Shown: positions 8,826 to 15,919 of the stretch, one piece after another
Layout of the letters: every line of letters begins with the position of its first letter
How positions within the stretch are numbered: the first letter of the stretch is position 1
Position numbers and translations under genes: made by a program
Assembly: GCA_910579335.1 (NCBI GenBank)
Contig: CAJTUQ010000004.1
Span: 27,509-64,469, forward strand
Length of the DNA stretch: 36,961 nucleotides
DNA from: an uncultured Dorea sp.
Lineage (GTDB): Bacteria; Bacillota; Clostridia; Lachnospirales; Lachnospiraceae
Direction: 5' to 3'
Notes under the pieces: model-generated
What the model was told of the DNA's origin: nothing
Databases searched by the model: none
Seen by the model: the letters and a program-made list of their open reading frames with translations, nothing else

Positions 8826-8856
8826 TTGACCTTGGTATTATACCAGGGTTTATGAT
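8826..8856 (+). promoter_or_regulatory. MerR-type promoter/operator for the MATE gene
   Basis: A -35 TTGACC (8826-8831) and -10 TATGAT (8851-8856) are separated by 19 bp. This over-long spacing is characteristic of promoters that MerR activators untwist. The spacer carries an inverted repeat, ACCTTGGTA (8829-8837) and TACCAGGGT (8841-8849), matching at 8 of 9 positions around a 3-bp centre. It points to the MATE gene at 8923. Confidence 0.85.
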
Positions 8857-8922
8857 TTTACTGCAAGAGACAGGCAGAAAATGTAAAAATGATTTATGTG
8901 AAAAGAGAGGAAAGAGATATTT

Positions 8923-10254
8923 ATGAGACTGGAAGGAACATCTTTGAAAAAAGATTTTATACGGTTTATTGTACCGTCGATTGCGGCACAGTGGGTATTT
9001 ACGCTATATACAATTGTGGACGGAATCTTTGTGGCAAGAGGAGTGTCGGAGACGGCGCTTACGGCGGTGAACATCTCCATGCCGTATACGATGGCGTTGT
9101 TTTCCATATCCATATTGTTTGCGGTGGGAACGTCAACAGTAACCGCCATTCTTTTGGGAGAAAGAAATACGCAGAGGGCGAACGAAGTATTTACGCAGAA
9201 TATTGTCTTCCTGGCGGTTTTTTCAATTATTATTACAGCGGCAGTTATGCTGAATCTTGAAAAAATTGCAGGATTTCTTGGGGCTACAGAGCTGAATAAA
9301 GAGTATGTCTTGGAATATTTAGGGGCGTTAATCCCCTTCTCCGGAGCATTCGTGCTCTCCTATTCCTTTGAAATGCTGATTAAGACAGACGGATTCCCAA
9401 AAAAGGCAACGATTATCGTAACGGTGGGAGCGCTGATGAACATTATCCTGGATTATCTGATGGTAATGGTGTGGGATATGGGCGTGAGAGGGGCGGCCGT
9501 TGCCACCGGTATCTCAAATACTGCAGTAATAGTTTTGTACCTGCTGCATTTTTGCGGAAAAAGCGGCGTCATTAAATTCAGGAGATTTAAACCGGATGTA
9601 TCCTTAGCCTGGCGGGAGTTTAAAAACGGCCTCTCCTCAGGCATTACAGAACTTTCGGCCGGTTTTATCATTTTCCTTTTTAATCAGGCGATTATCCGGT
9701 TTTTAAATGATGATGCGCTTGTAAGCTACACAATTATTTCATACGTCAATTCTCTGGCAGTTATGACGATGGTCGGAATAGCACAGGGGTACCAGCCGCT
9801 AATCAGTTATTATTACGGACAGAAGCGGATGGAGAGGTGCACAAGGCTTTTAAGATACGGGATTTTAGCGGCGGCCGTACTATCCGTTGTGTTTACCGGA
9901 GTCTGCATGCTGTCGGCGGAGCAAATCGTAGGGATGTTTGTAAATCGGGAGATGAAGGAGCTTACAGAATATTCTGTAAAGGTATTCCGGATATTTGCGC
10001 TGTCCTTCCTTGCGGCCGGGTACAATGTGGTCATCAGCGGATATTTTATTGCGGTGGAAAATTCTTTTTCAGCTTCCTTTATCTCTCTGTCAAGGAGCGT
10101 CGTAACGCTTACTATTTGTCTGGCAGTCCTAACGGCTCTGTATCAGGGGGCGGGAATCTGGTGGACGCCGCTTGTATCGGAACTTGTGACTCTTCTTTTT
10201 ACCGTGCTGCTGCTGTGGAAATACAAAAAATCCCTATTTACATTAATGCGCTGA
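8923..10254 (+). CDS. MATE-family multidrug/cation efflux transporter
   Basis: Polytopic membrane antiporter of 443 residues with about 12 hydrophobic segments arranged in two MatE halves (roughly 15-170 and 230-400). The first half contains VPSIAAQWVFTLYTIVDGIFVARGV and the second FLFNQAIIRFLNDDALVSYTI, typical of Na+- or H+-coupled MATE pumps that export cationic drugs or metabolites. The start follows GAGAGGAAAGAG. A MerR/GyrI-type regulator is divergent, and the promoter between them has the 19-bp MerR architecture, which supports a drug-induced export role. The substrate cannot be inferred. Confidence 0.9.
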   Translation: MRLEGTSLKKDFIRFIVPSIAAQWVFTLYTIVDGIFVARGVSETALTAVNISMPYTMALFSISILFAVGTSTVTAILLGERNTQRANEVFTQNIVFLAVFSIIITAAVMLNLEKIAGFLGATELNKEYVLEYLGALIPFSGAFVLSYSFEMLIKTDGFPKKATIIVTVGALMNIILDYLMVMVWDMGVRGAAVATGISNTAVIVLYLLHFCGKSGVIKFRRFKPDVSLAWREFKNGLSSGITELSAGFIIFLFNQAIIRFLNDDALVSYTIISYVNSLAVMTMVGIAQGYQPLISYYYGQKRMERCTRLLRYGILAAAVLSVVFTGVCMLSAEQIVGMFVNREMKELTEYSVKVFRIFALSFLAAGYNVVISGYFIAVENSFSASFISLSRSVVTLTICLAVLTALYQGAGIWWTPLVSELVTLLFTVLLLWKYKKSLFTLMR

Positions 10255-10302
10255 TGCGGTAAAATGTTTCCTGAAACCATGATAGAAGAAAGGAAGAAGG
10301 AA

Positions 10303-10875
10303 ATGAGTAACCACACAGAAATCAGATGGCACGGCCGGGGCGGCCAGGGTGCCAAGACAGCTGCGCTGCTTTTGGCGGACGTGGCTTTTCAGACCGGAAA
10401 ATATGTGCAGGGATTTCCGGAGTACGGCCCGGAGCGTATGGGCGCCCCGATAACGGCCTACAACCGGATCAGTGATACAGTAATACGGGCTCATTCTAAC
10501 ATTTATGACCCGCAGTACGTAGTTGTTGTAGACGAATCTCTTCTTGAGGCGGTTGACGTCACAAGCGGGCTTAAAGAGGACGGGGCGATACTGATTAATA
10601 CAGAACGTCCGAAAGAGGAGGTAATCCCTCATCTGAAAGGCTATAAAGGAAAGGTCTATACGATTGATGCGAAGAAAGTGTCTCTTGAGGCTATCGGGAA
10701 ATATTTCCCCAATACGCCGCTGCTTGCCGCGATTGTGAAGGTGGCGGGAATCATGGACGAGGACACGTTTTTAAAAGAGATGAGGGCGTCCTTTCATCAC
10801 AAGTTTGCCAGCAAGCCGGAAGTGATTGAGGGCAATATGAAGGCGCTTGAGATGGCGCTTAAGGAGGTGCGGTAG
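10303..10875 (+). CDS. porC: 2-oxoacid (probably pyruvate):ferredoxin oxidoreductase, gamma subunit
   Basis: Gamma subunit of a four-subunit, CoA-acylating 2-oxoacid:ferredoxin oxidoreductase that decarboxylates pyruvate (or a related 2-oxoacid) to acyl-CoA, CO2 and reduced ferredoxin. The N-terminus has the family motif IRWHGRGGQGAKTAALLLADV, then FPEYGPERMGAP and the strand VVVDESLLE. Length is 190 residues. ATG 10303 is chosen because AGGAAGAAGG (10291-10300) directly precedes it; an in-frame ATG at 10264 would add 13 non-conserved residues and lacks such a site. It is the first gene of the compact gamma-delta-alpha-beta operon. Confidence 0.92.
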   Translation: MSNHTEIRWHGRGGQGAKTAALLLADVAFQTGKYVQGFPEYGPERMGAPITAYNRISDTVIRAHSNIYDPQYVVVVDESLLEAVDVTSGLKEDGAILINTERPKEEVIPHLKGYKGKVYTIDAKKVSLEAIGKYFPNTPLLAAIVKVAGIMDEDTFLKEMRASFHHKFASKPEVIEGNMKALEMALKEVR

Positions 10876-11177
10876 TGGCAACGGATATTAGTAAATTAGG
10901 ATTGAAAACCAGATGGCAGGATTTGACCGAGGGAATGGTGATTGCCGGTGCCGGTACGTCAAAAGCGTTCAATACCGGCGAGTGGTCCAATACCAAGCCT
11001 GTGTTTATTGAAGACAAATGTAAGCAATGCCTGCTCTGCGTTCCGGTCTGTCCGGACAGCTCCATTCCGGTTAAGGATATGAAGCGGGGGGCATTTGACT
11101 ATGAGCACTGCAAAGGATGCGGCATCTGCGTAAAGGCATGTCCGTTTGGGGCGATTACGATGGAAGGGGTGAATTAA
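10875..11177 (+). CDS. porD: Pyruvate:ferredoxin oxidoreductase, delta (ferredoxin-like) subunit
   Basis: Electron-transfer subunit of 100 residues with two [4Fe-4S] motifs, CKQCLLCVPVCPD and CKGCGICVKACPFGAI, that pass electrons from the thiamine-diphosphate site to external ferredoxin. It starts with GTG at 10875, overlapping the last base of the gamma-subunit stop, and has a near-ideal AAGGAGGTG at 10861-10869. The tight overlap implies translational coupling and equal subunit supply. Confidence 0.93.
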   Translation: MATDISKLGLKTRWQDLTEGMVIAGAGTSKAFNTGEWSNTKPVFIEDKCKQCLLCVPVCPDSSIPVKDMKRGAFDYEHCKGCGICVKACPFGAITMEGVN

Positions 11178-11178
11178 G

Positions 11179-12360
11179 ATGGCTAAAAGAGATCGATTAT
11201 CAGGAAATGAGGCTGTGGCAATTGCGCTCCGCCAGATTAACCCGGATGTGTTTCCGGCGTTTCCCATCACTCCGTCCACGGAGATTCCGCAGTATTTTGC
11301 TTCTTTTGCAGCAAACGGGCTGGTAGATACGGAGTTTATCCCGGTGGAGAGCGAGCATAGTTCCATGAGTGCGGCAATCGGAGCTTCGGCAGCCGGGGCA
11401 AGGAGCCTTACGGCAACCTCCTCCTGCGGGCTTGCATATATGTGGGAGGAATTATACATAGCGGCGTCCAACCGTCTTCCGCTGGCATTAGCATTGGTGA
11501 ACCGGGCTCTTTCCGGACCAATCAACATTAACTGCGATCATTCTGACAGCATGGGAGCAAGGGATGCAGGCTGGATTCAGATATATGCGGAAAACAACCA
11601 GGAAGCCTATGACAATATGGTGCAGGCGTTTTGTATCTCTGAGCATAAAGACGTCAGGCTGCCGATTATGATTTGCCAGGACGGGTTTATCACAAGCCAT
11701 GCCGTGGAAAATATTGAACTTTTAGAGGACGAAGAAGTAAAACAATTTGTCGGTGAATATGAGCCGGAAAATTATCTCCTGAATCCGGAGTGCCCTATGG
11801 CGGCAGGCCCGTATTCCGTCACGGATTATTACATGGAAGCAAAGCGCAGCCAGGCGGAGGGCATGAGACATGCTGAGCAGGCGGTTCTTGACGTGGCGGA
11901 GAAATTTAAGGCATTGTCCGGGAGAGCGTACGGGCTGTTTGAAAGCTATCGGATGGAGGACGCAGAGAAGGCAGTGGTAATGATCGGTTCTGCGGCGGGC
12001 ACGGCAAAAGATGCCGTCGACAGGCTCAGAGAGCGGGGAGTAAAGGCCGGGCTGATTAAAATACGTCTGTTCCGCCCGTTTCCGGCAAAGGCGGTCGCCG
12101 AGGCATTAAAGAATATAAAAGCGGTTGCAATCATGGACCGTGCGGAAGGATACACAAACCACGGCGGGCCGTTAGGCGCAGATGTGATGGCGGCGCTTTT
12201 TCGGGCAAAGTCTGCGGCTCATGCGGTTAATATCATTTATGGGCTCGGAGGGCGCGATGTGCGGGTAGAGGACATAGAGAAAGTGTTTGCGGACCTGCAG
12301 CAGATAATTGACGATGATGATGCCGGTGAAACATATCGTTATATGGGTATCAGGGAATAA
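11179..12360 (+). CDS. porA: Pyruvate:ferredoxin oxidoreductase, alpha subunit
   Basis: Alpha subunit of 393 residues. The N-terminal pyrimidine-binding domain I begins LSGNEAVAIALRQINPDVFPAFPITPSTEIPQYF, the TPSTE loop being a substrate-site signature of this superfamily. The glutamate-bearing segment IPVESEHSSMSAAIGA and ATSSCGLAYMWEELYIA follow. The C-terminal transketolase-like domain (about 245-370) contains VVMIGSAAGTAKDAVDRL. The start has GGGGTGAATTAAG upstream and lies one base after the delta stop. Clear homology to PorA makes pyruvate the likely substrate, but 2-ketoisovalerate-type enzymes have the same organisation. Confidence 0.92.
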   Translation: MAKRDRLSGNEAVAIALRQINPDVFPAFPITPSTEIPQYFASFAANGLVDTEFIPVESEHSSMSAAIGASAAGARSLTATSSCGLAYMWEELYIAASNRLPLALALVNRALSGPININCDHSDSMGARDAGWIQIYAENNQEAYDNMVQAFCISEHKDVRLPIMICQDGFITSHAVENIELLEDEEVKQFVGEYEPENYLLNPECPMAAGPYSVTDYYMEAKRSQAEGMRHAEQAVLDVAEKFKALSGRAYGLFESYRMEDAEKAVVMIGSAAGTAKDAVDRLRERGVKAGLIKIRLFRPFPAKAVAEALKNIKAVAIMDRAEGYTNHGGPLGADVMAALFRAKSAAHAVNIIYGLGGRDVRVEDIEKVFADLQQIIDDDDAGETYRYMGIRE

Positions 12361-12375
12361 GGAGGGACGAGAAAG

Positions 12376-13308
12376 TTGAGTTATAATTTTAAAGAAACGA
12401 TGAACAAACCGGAACGTCTTGCTCCGGGACACAGAATGTGCGCAGGCTGCGGAGGGACCATTGCGGTAAGAAACGTGCTCCGGGGCCTCCATGAAGGCGA
12501 CAGGGCGGTAATCGGCAATGCGACAGGATGCCTTGAGGTATCCACGTTTACCTATCCTTATACGTCCTGGGAGGACAGCTACATTCACAATGCTTTTGAG
12601 AACGCGGGAGCGACAATGAGCGGAGTTGAAGGGGCGTACAAGGCGTTAAAGAAAAAGGGAAAGCTTAAAGAAAATTATAAATTCATTACCTTTGGCGGCG
12701 ACGGCGGTACCTATGATATCGGTTTCCAGTCTCTTTCCGGGGCGATGGAGCGAAACCATGACATGGTGTACGTCTGTTATGATAACGGCGCATATATGAA
12801 TACAGGTATCCAGCGTTCTTCCGCCACGCCGATGTATGCGGATACCACTACGACGCCGGTAGGAAGCCAGAGCAGCGGGAAACCGCAGAACAGGAAAGAC
12901 CTGGCGGCAATTATCGCTGCCCATGACGTGCCGTACGTGGCTCAGACGACCTTTGTGCAGAATTTTAAAGACCTGCATGTGAAGTCGGAGAAGGCAATCT
13001 ACACTCCGGGAGCGGCTTTTCTGAATATTATGGCGCCGTGCCCGCGCGGATGGAGATACAACACGCCGGATATTATGGAAATCTGTCGGCTGGGCGTTGA
13101 GACCTGCTATTGGCCGCTGTTTGAAGTGGCGGAAGGGAAGTGGACCTTAAACTACGAGCCGAAAAAGAAGCTTCCGATTGAAGATTTCTTAATGCCTCAG
13201 GGCCGTTTTAGACATCTGTTTAAAAAAGGGAACGAGTATTTGATTGAGGAATTTCAAAAGGAAGTGGACAGAAGATGGGACGAGCTGTTATTCCGGTGTT
13301 CCAGATAA
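12376..13308 (+). CDS. porB: Pyruvate:ferredoxin oxidoreductase, beta (TPP-binding) subunit
   Basis: Beta subunit of 310 residues that binds thiamine diphosphate and a [4Fe-4S] cluster. Cluster ligands are visible in GHRMCAGCGGTIAVRN plus GNATGCLEV and a later Cys in MAPCPRGW. The TPP/Mg motif is GDGGTYDIGFQSLSGAMERNH followed by CYDNGAYMNTG. The segment GCLEVSTFTYPYTSWEDSYIHNAFENAG resembles PorB of pyruvate enzymes more than VorB, which is my main reason to favour pyruvate. An AAGGAGGGACGAGAAAG leader places the TTG start at 12376. It closes the operon; no terminator hairpin is visible after it. Confidence 0.92.
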   Translation: MSYNFKETMNKPERLAPGHRMCAGCGGTIAVRNVLRGLHEGDRAVIGNATGCLEVSTFTYPYTSWEDSYIHNAFENAGATMSGVEGAYKALKKKGKLKENYKFITFGGDGGTYDIGFQSLSGAMERNHDMVYVCYDNGAYMNTGIQRSSATPMYADTTTTPVGSQSSGKPQNRKDLAAIIAAHDVPYVAQTTFVQNFKDLHVKSEKAIYTPGAAFLNIMAPCPRGWRYNTPDIMEICRLGVETCYWPLFEVAEGKWTLNYEPKKKLPIEDFLMPQGRFRHLFKKGNEYLIEEFQKEVDRRWDELLFRCSR

Positions 13309-13383
13309 CCGCACAATGTAATTGACGATATACCGGATAGTTGGTAAACTGGTAGTATAAAATACGGCAGGAGGTAAGATGAC

Positions 13384-14064
13384 ATGAGATATCAGATACA
13401 GGGCGAGACGCTTCCGGTAGTTATCTGTGAGCTTGAGGCAGGAGAGAGGATGATTACGGAGGGCGGCGCTATGTCATGGATGTCGCCGAACATGAAGATG
13501 GAGACGACAAGCAACGGCGGAATCGGAAAAGCATTTGGAAGAGCTTTTTCCGGAGAAAAGATGTTCCAGAATATTTATACCGCACAGGGCGGGCCGGGAA
13601 TGATTGCATTTGCGTCCAGCTTTCCGGGTTCTATCCGGGCGTTTGAGATTACGCCGGGGCAGGACATGATCTTCCAGAAAAGCGCTTTCCTTGCGAGCGA
13701 GGCAGGCGTGCAGCTATCGATGCATTTTAGGAAGAAGATTGGCTCAGGGCTGTTCGGCGGCGAGGGCTTTATCATGCAGAAGGTGAGCGGACAGGGGATT
13801 ATGTTTGCAGAGTTTGACGGACATGTGGTGGAGTATGAATTGCAGCCGGGACAGCAGATTGTTATTGATACGGGACATCTTGCAGCTATGGCGGCAACCT
13901 GCAGTATGGATATCCAGAGCGTGCCGGGCGTAAAGAATATGCTGTTTGGCGGAGAGGGATTTTTCAATACGGTTATTACCGGGCCGGGAAAGGTATGGCT
14001 GCAGACAATGCCGATTAGTAATGTGGCAGGAGCGTTACGGCCGTATATCCCGACCGGGAATTAA
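13384..14064 (+). CDS. AIM24/TIGR00266-family protein
   Basis: Cytosolic protein of 226 residues in the TIGR00266/AIM24 family, a beta-rich fold with internal duplication whose biochemical role is not established. Family hallmarks visible are the Gly-rich repeats GGAMSWMSPNMKMETT, SGEKMFQNIYTAQGGPGMIAFAS, GSGLFGGEGFIMQKVSGQGIMF, and the C-terminal GGEGFFNTVITGPGKVWLQTMP. The start is set by AGGAGGTAAG ending about 8 nt upstream; an ATG at 13379 is out of frame. A possible promoter TTGACG-17-TAAACT lies at 13322-13350 (weak). It is probably transcribed alone, since a strong promoter for the next gene begins 20 bp after its stop. Confidence 0.9.
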   Translation: MRYQIQGETLPVVICELEAGERMITEGGAMSWMSPNMKMETTSNGGIGKAFGRAFSGEKMFQNIYTAQGGPGMIAFASSFPGSIRAFEITPGQDMIFQKSAFLASEAGVQLSMHFRKKIGSGLFGGEGFIMQKVSGQGIMFAEFDGHVVEYELQPGQQIVIDTGHLAAMAATCSMDIQSVPGVKNMLFGGEGFFNTVITGPGKVWLQTMPISNVAGALRPYIPTGN

Positions 14065-14083
14065 ATGGAAAGATAATTGCGGC

Positions 14084-14112
14084 TTGACAGCCGGAGATTA
14101 TTTCTCTATAAT
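14084..14112 (+). promoter_or_regulatory. Strong sigma-A promoter for the ABC-F leader
   Basis: Perfect consensus TTGACA (14084-14089) and TATAAT (14107-14112) with an ideal 17-bp spacer. The -35 is enclosed in a short inverted repeat, CGGCT (14080-14084) and AGCCG (14089-14093). Such a strong promoter in front of a resistance-type gene suggests that control acts after initiation, in the leader. Confidence 0.9.
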
Positions 14113-14130
14113 GATTTTACATTAAGAGTG

Positions 14131-14264
14131 AGAGAGGTGAAAAGATGAGGATATAATTTGCTTTTGAAAACATGAAGCTTTTTGTTATTATCGTCCGGTG
14201 TGTCCGGAAGATAGATGTTTTATGTTGCCAAAAGTGGATTATGTTCTCATAACCTCTCTTTTTT
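14131..14264 (+). terminator. Conditional long-range intrinsic terminator in the ABC-F leader
   Basis: 5' arm AGAGAGGT (14131-14138) pairs with ACCTCTCT (14252-14259). Inside it, 14145-14158 pairs without interruption with 14237-14250 (14 bp including four G-U pairs). The helix is followed by six Ts (14259-14264). The paired 5' side is exactly the leader ORF and its ribosome-binding site, so translation there and termination are mutually exclusive. Confidence 0.7.
14145..14156 (+). CDS. Leader mini-ORF MRI upstream of ABC-F
   Basis: ATG AGG ATA TAA with a good Shine-Dalgarno (AGAGAGGTG, 14131-14139) and 5-6 nt spacing, about 33 nt after the promoter -10. Its codons and its ribosome-binding site form the 5' arm of the downstream terminator. 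A ribosome held at this start or stop by a drug would block that arm. The peptide itself is probably not functional; the position of the ribosome would be the signal. Confidence 0.6.
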   Translation: MRI

Positions 14265-14374
14265 GGTGTAAAAAAATAAAGGCCGGGCCGAATATTTTTG
14301 GCTTTATACATTGCGGCGTGAGGTTATCCGGGCATATGTTTTCCTTTGGCAATCACAGGGAGGAGGAATCTTTT

Positions 14375-15919
14375 ATGGCACAGCTTGGAGTGAATAACCT
14401 CACGTTTTATTATGAGGGAAGCTATGACAATATTTTTGAAAATGTGTCCTTTATGGTGGATACAGACTGGAAACTCGGATTTATCGGACGGAACGGGAAA
14501 GGAAAGACGACATTTTTAAATCTTTTACTTGGAAAGTACGAGTATAAAGGCACTATTACTTCGAGTACGGTTTTCGATTATTTTCCGTATCAAATCAAGG
14601 AGGGCTATCGAAGACTGCCGGCTGCGGAATTTGTCTGTGAGTTAAAGGCCGGCTGTGAACAGTGGCGCATTATCTGTGAGATGGAGAAGCTGAAACTTGA
14701 CGCGCAGGTATTGTACCGCCCGTTTTGTACTTTGAGCTTTGGAGAGCAGACGAAGCTTTTGCTCGCAGTGTTATTTTCCGGGGAAAATGACTTTCTGCTG
14801 ATTGACGAGCCTGCCAATCATCTGGACGCAGGTGCGAGAGAGACGGTAAAGGAATATCTGAAACAGAAAAAAGGCTTTATCCTTGTGTCCCACGACAGAG
14901 ATTTCCTGGATGCATGTATAGATCATGTGTTAGTGTTTAACAGGAAGACGATAGAAGTGCAGGCCGGAAACTTTTCAAGCTGGTGGGAGAATAAAAAGCG
15001 CATGGACAATCATATGCGGATGGAAAATGAAAAGCACAGGAAAGAGATTGTCAAATTAAAGACGGCGGCCAGACAGACGAGACAGTGGGCAGATAAAAAT
15101 GAGCGGACAAAAATAGGATTCGACCCAGTGAAAGAACCGGAGCGCTGCATAGCCACGCGTGCATATATCGGGGCAAAGACGAAGAAAATGCAGAGCAGGG
15201 CCAGACAGACAGAGAGGCGTCTTGAGAGGGAGATGGAAGAAAAGGAGGGGCTTCTCCTGGATATAGAGGAGCCGCAGAGTCTGAGAATCATGCCGCTTGA
15301 GCATCATAAAAAGACGTTGATTGCGGCCAGTCAATACGGATTGAAATACAAAGGAGCCGAGAAAGAGGTTTTTCATGGTTTAAGCTTTGAGGTGAACCAG
15401 GGAGAGAGAGTATTTATTAACGGTCCTAATGGCTGCGGAAAATCAAGTCTTATAAAAGCCATCCTGCGCGCGGCAGGGAAAGACGAGGAGGAAGAGAGCG
15501 TTTCTGATTTGGAAGAGAGCGGAATCCTTCGGACGGCGTCCGGACTTGTCATATCCTATGTCAGCCAGGATACTTCTTCTCTGCGGGGGAGTCTTAAGGA
15601 CTTCTGCAGAAAGCAGCGGCTTCAGGAGAGCTTGTTTCTGGCAATTTTGCGCCGGCTGGACATGGACAGAGTCCAATTCGGGAAAGAAATGCAGGATTTT
15701 TCCGAAGGACAGAAAAAGAAGGTATTGATTGCGGCAAGCCTGCTCACTCCCGCTCATTTATATATATGGGATGAGCCGTTAAACTATATCGATGTATTTT
15801 CCCGGATGCAGATAGAGGAACTGCTGCTGCTGTACAAACCGGCCATGCTTGTGGTGGAGCATGATGTAAGATTCCGGGAGATGGCCGCAACAAAAGTAAT
15901 TGATATCACGCCGCTATAA
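14375..15919 (+). CDS. ABC-F family ATPase (Lsa/ribosomal-protection type)
   Basis: Soluble twin-ATPase without membrane domains, 514 residues. Domain 1 has Walker A GRNGKGKTT (38-46), a variant signature LSFGEQ (120-125), Walker B LLIDEP (141-146) and VSHDRDF. The interdomain linker (about 200-300) is long, basic and helical, as in ABC-F proteins that reach into the ribosomal P-site region. Domain 2 has GPNGCGKSS (350-358), signature FSEGQ (442-446) and YIWDEP (463-468). The N-terminus through DTDWKLGFIGRNGKGKTT resembles the Lsa/Vga-like group that dislodges lincosamides, streptogramins A and pleuromutilins. ATG 14375 follows GGAGGAGG; the frame is open further upstream but that part is non-coding leader. 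The resistance spectrum is not provable from sequence. Its stop overlaps the convergent mgtC-like gene by 6 bp. Confidence 0.88.
   Translation: MAQLGVNNLTFYYEGSYDNIFENVSFMVDTDWKLGFIGRNGKGKTTFLNLLLGKYEYKGTITSSTVFDYFPYQIKEGYRRLPAAEFVCELKAGCEQWRIICEMEKLKLDAQVLYRPFCTLSFGEQTKLLLAVLFSGENDFLLIDEPANHLDAGARETVKEYLKQKKGFILVSHDRDFLDACIDHVLVFNRKTIEVQAGNFSSWWENKKRMDNHMRMENEKHRKEIVKLKTAARQTRQWADKNERTKIGFDPVKEPERCIATRAYIGAKTKKMQSRARQTERRLEREMEEKEGLLLDIEEPQSLRIMPLEHHKKTLIAASQYGLKYKGAEKEVFHGLSFEVNQGERVFINGPNGCGKSSLIKAILRAAGKDEEEESVSDLEESGILRTASGLVISYVSQDTSSLRGSLKDFCRKQRLQESLFLAILRRLDMDRVQFGKEMQDFSEGQKKKVLIAASLLTPAHLYIWDEPLNYIDVFSRMQIEELLLLYKPAMLVVEHDVRFREMAATKVIDITPL

Larger units (their letters stand above)
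14113..14374 (+). promoter_or_regulatory. Putative ribosome-mediated attenuator leader of the ABC-F gene
   Basis: About 255 nt of untranslated leader lie between the promoter and the ABC-F start. In order it holds a Shine-Dalgarno (14131-14139), a three-codon ORF (14145-14156), an internal hairpin region (TCCGG 14194-14198 with CCGGA 14204-14208, flanked by TATC/GATA, and CTTTTG 14161-14166 with CAAAAG 14229-14234), the 3' terminator arm (14237-14259) with a U-tract (14259-14264), a small hairpin (ATAAAG 14276-14281 with CTTTAT 14302-14307), and GAGGTTAT at 14320-14327, which is complementary to ATAACCTC (14249-14256) in the terminator arm. The last pairing is a candidate antiterminator. The mechanism is inferred; similar attenuators are known for other antibiotic-resistance ABC-F genes. 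Confidence 0.75.

Noticed and set aside
14198..14374. 59-residue N-terminal extension of the ABC-F protein
   Set aside because: It is in-frame but non-conserved, lies in the structured leader, and a strong GGAGGAGG marks ATG 14375.
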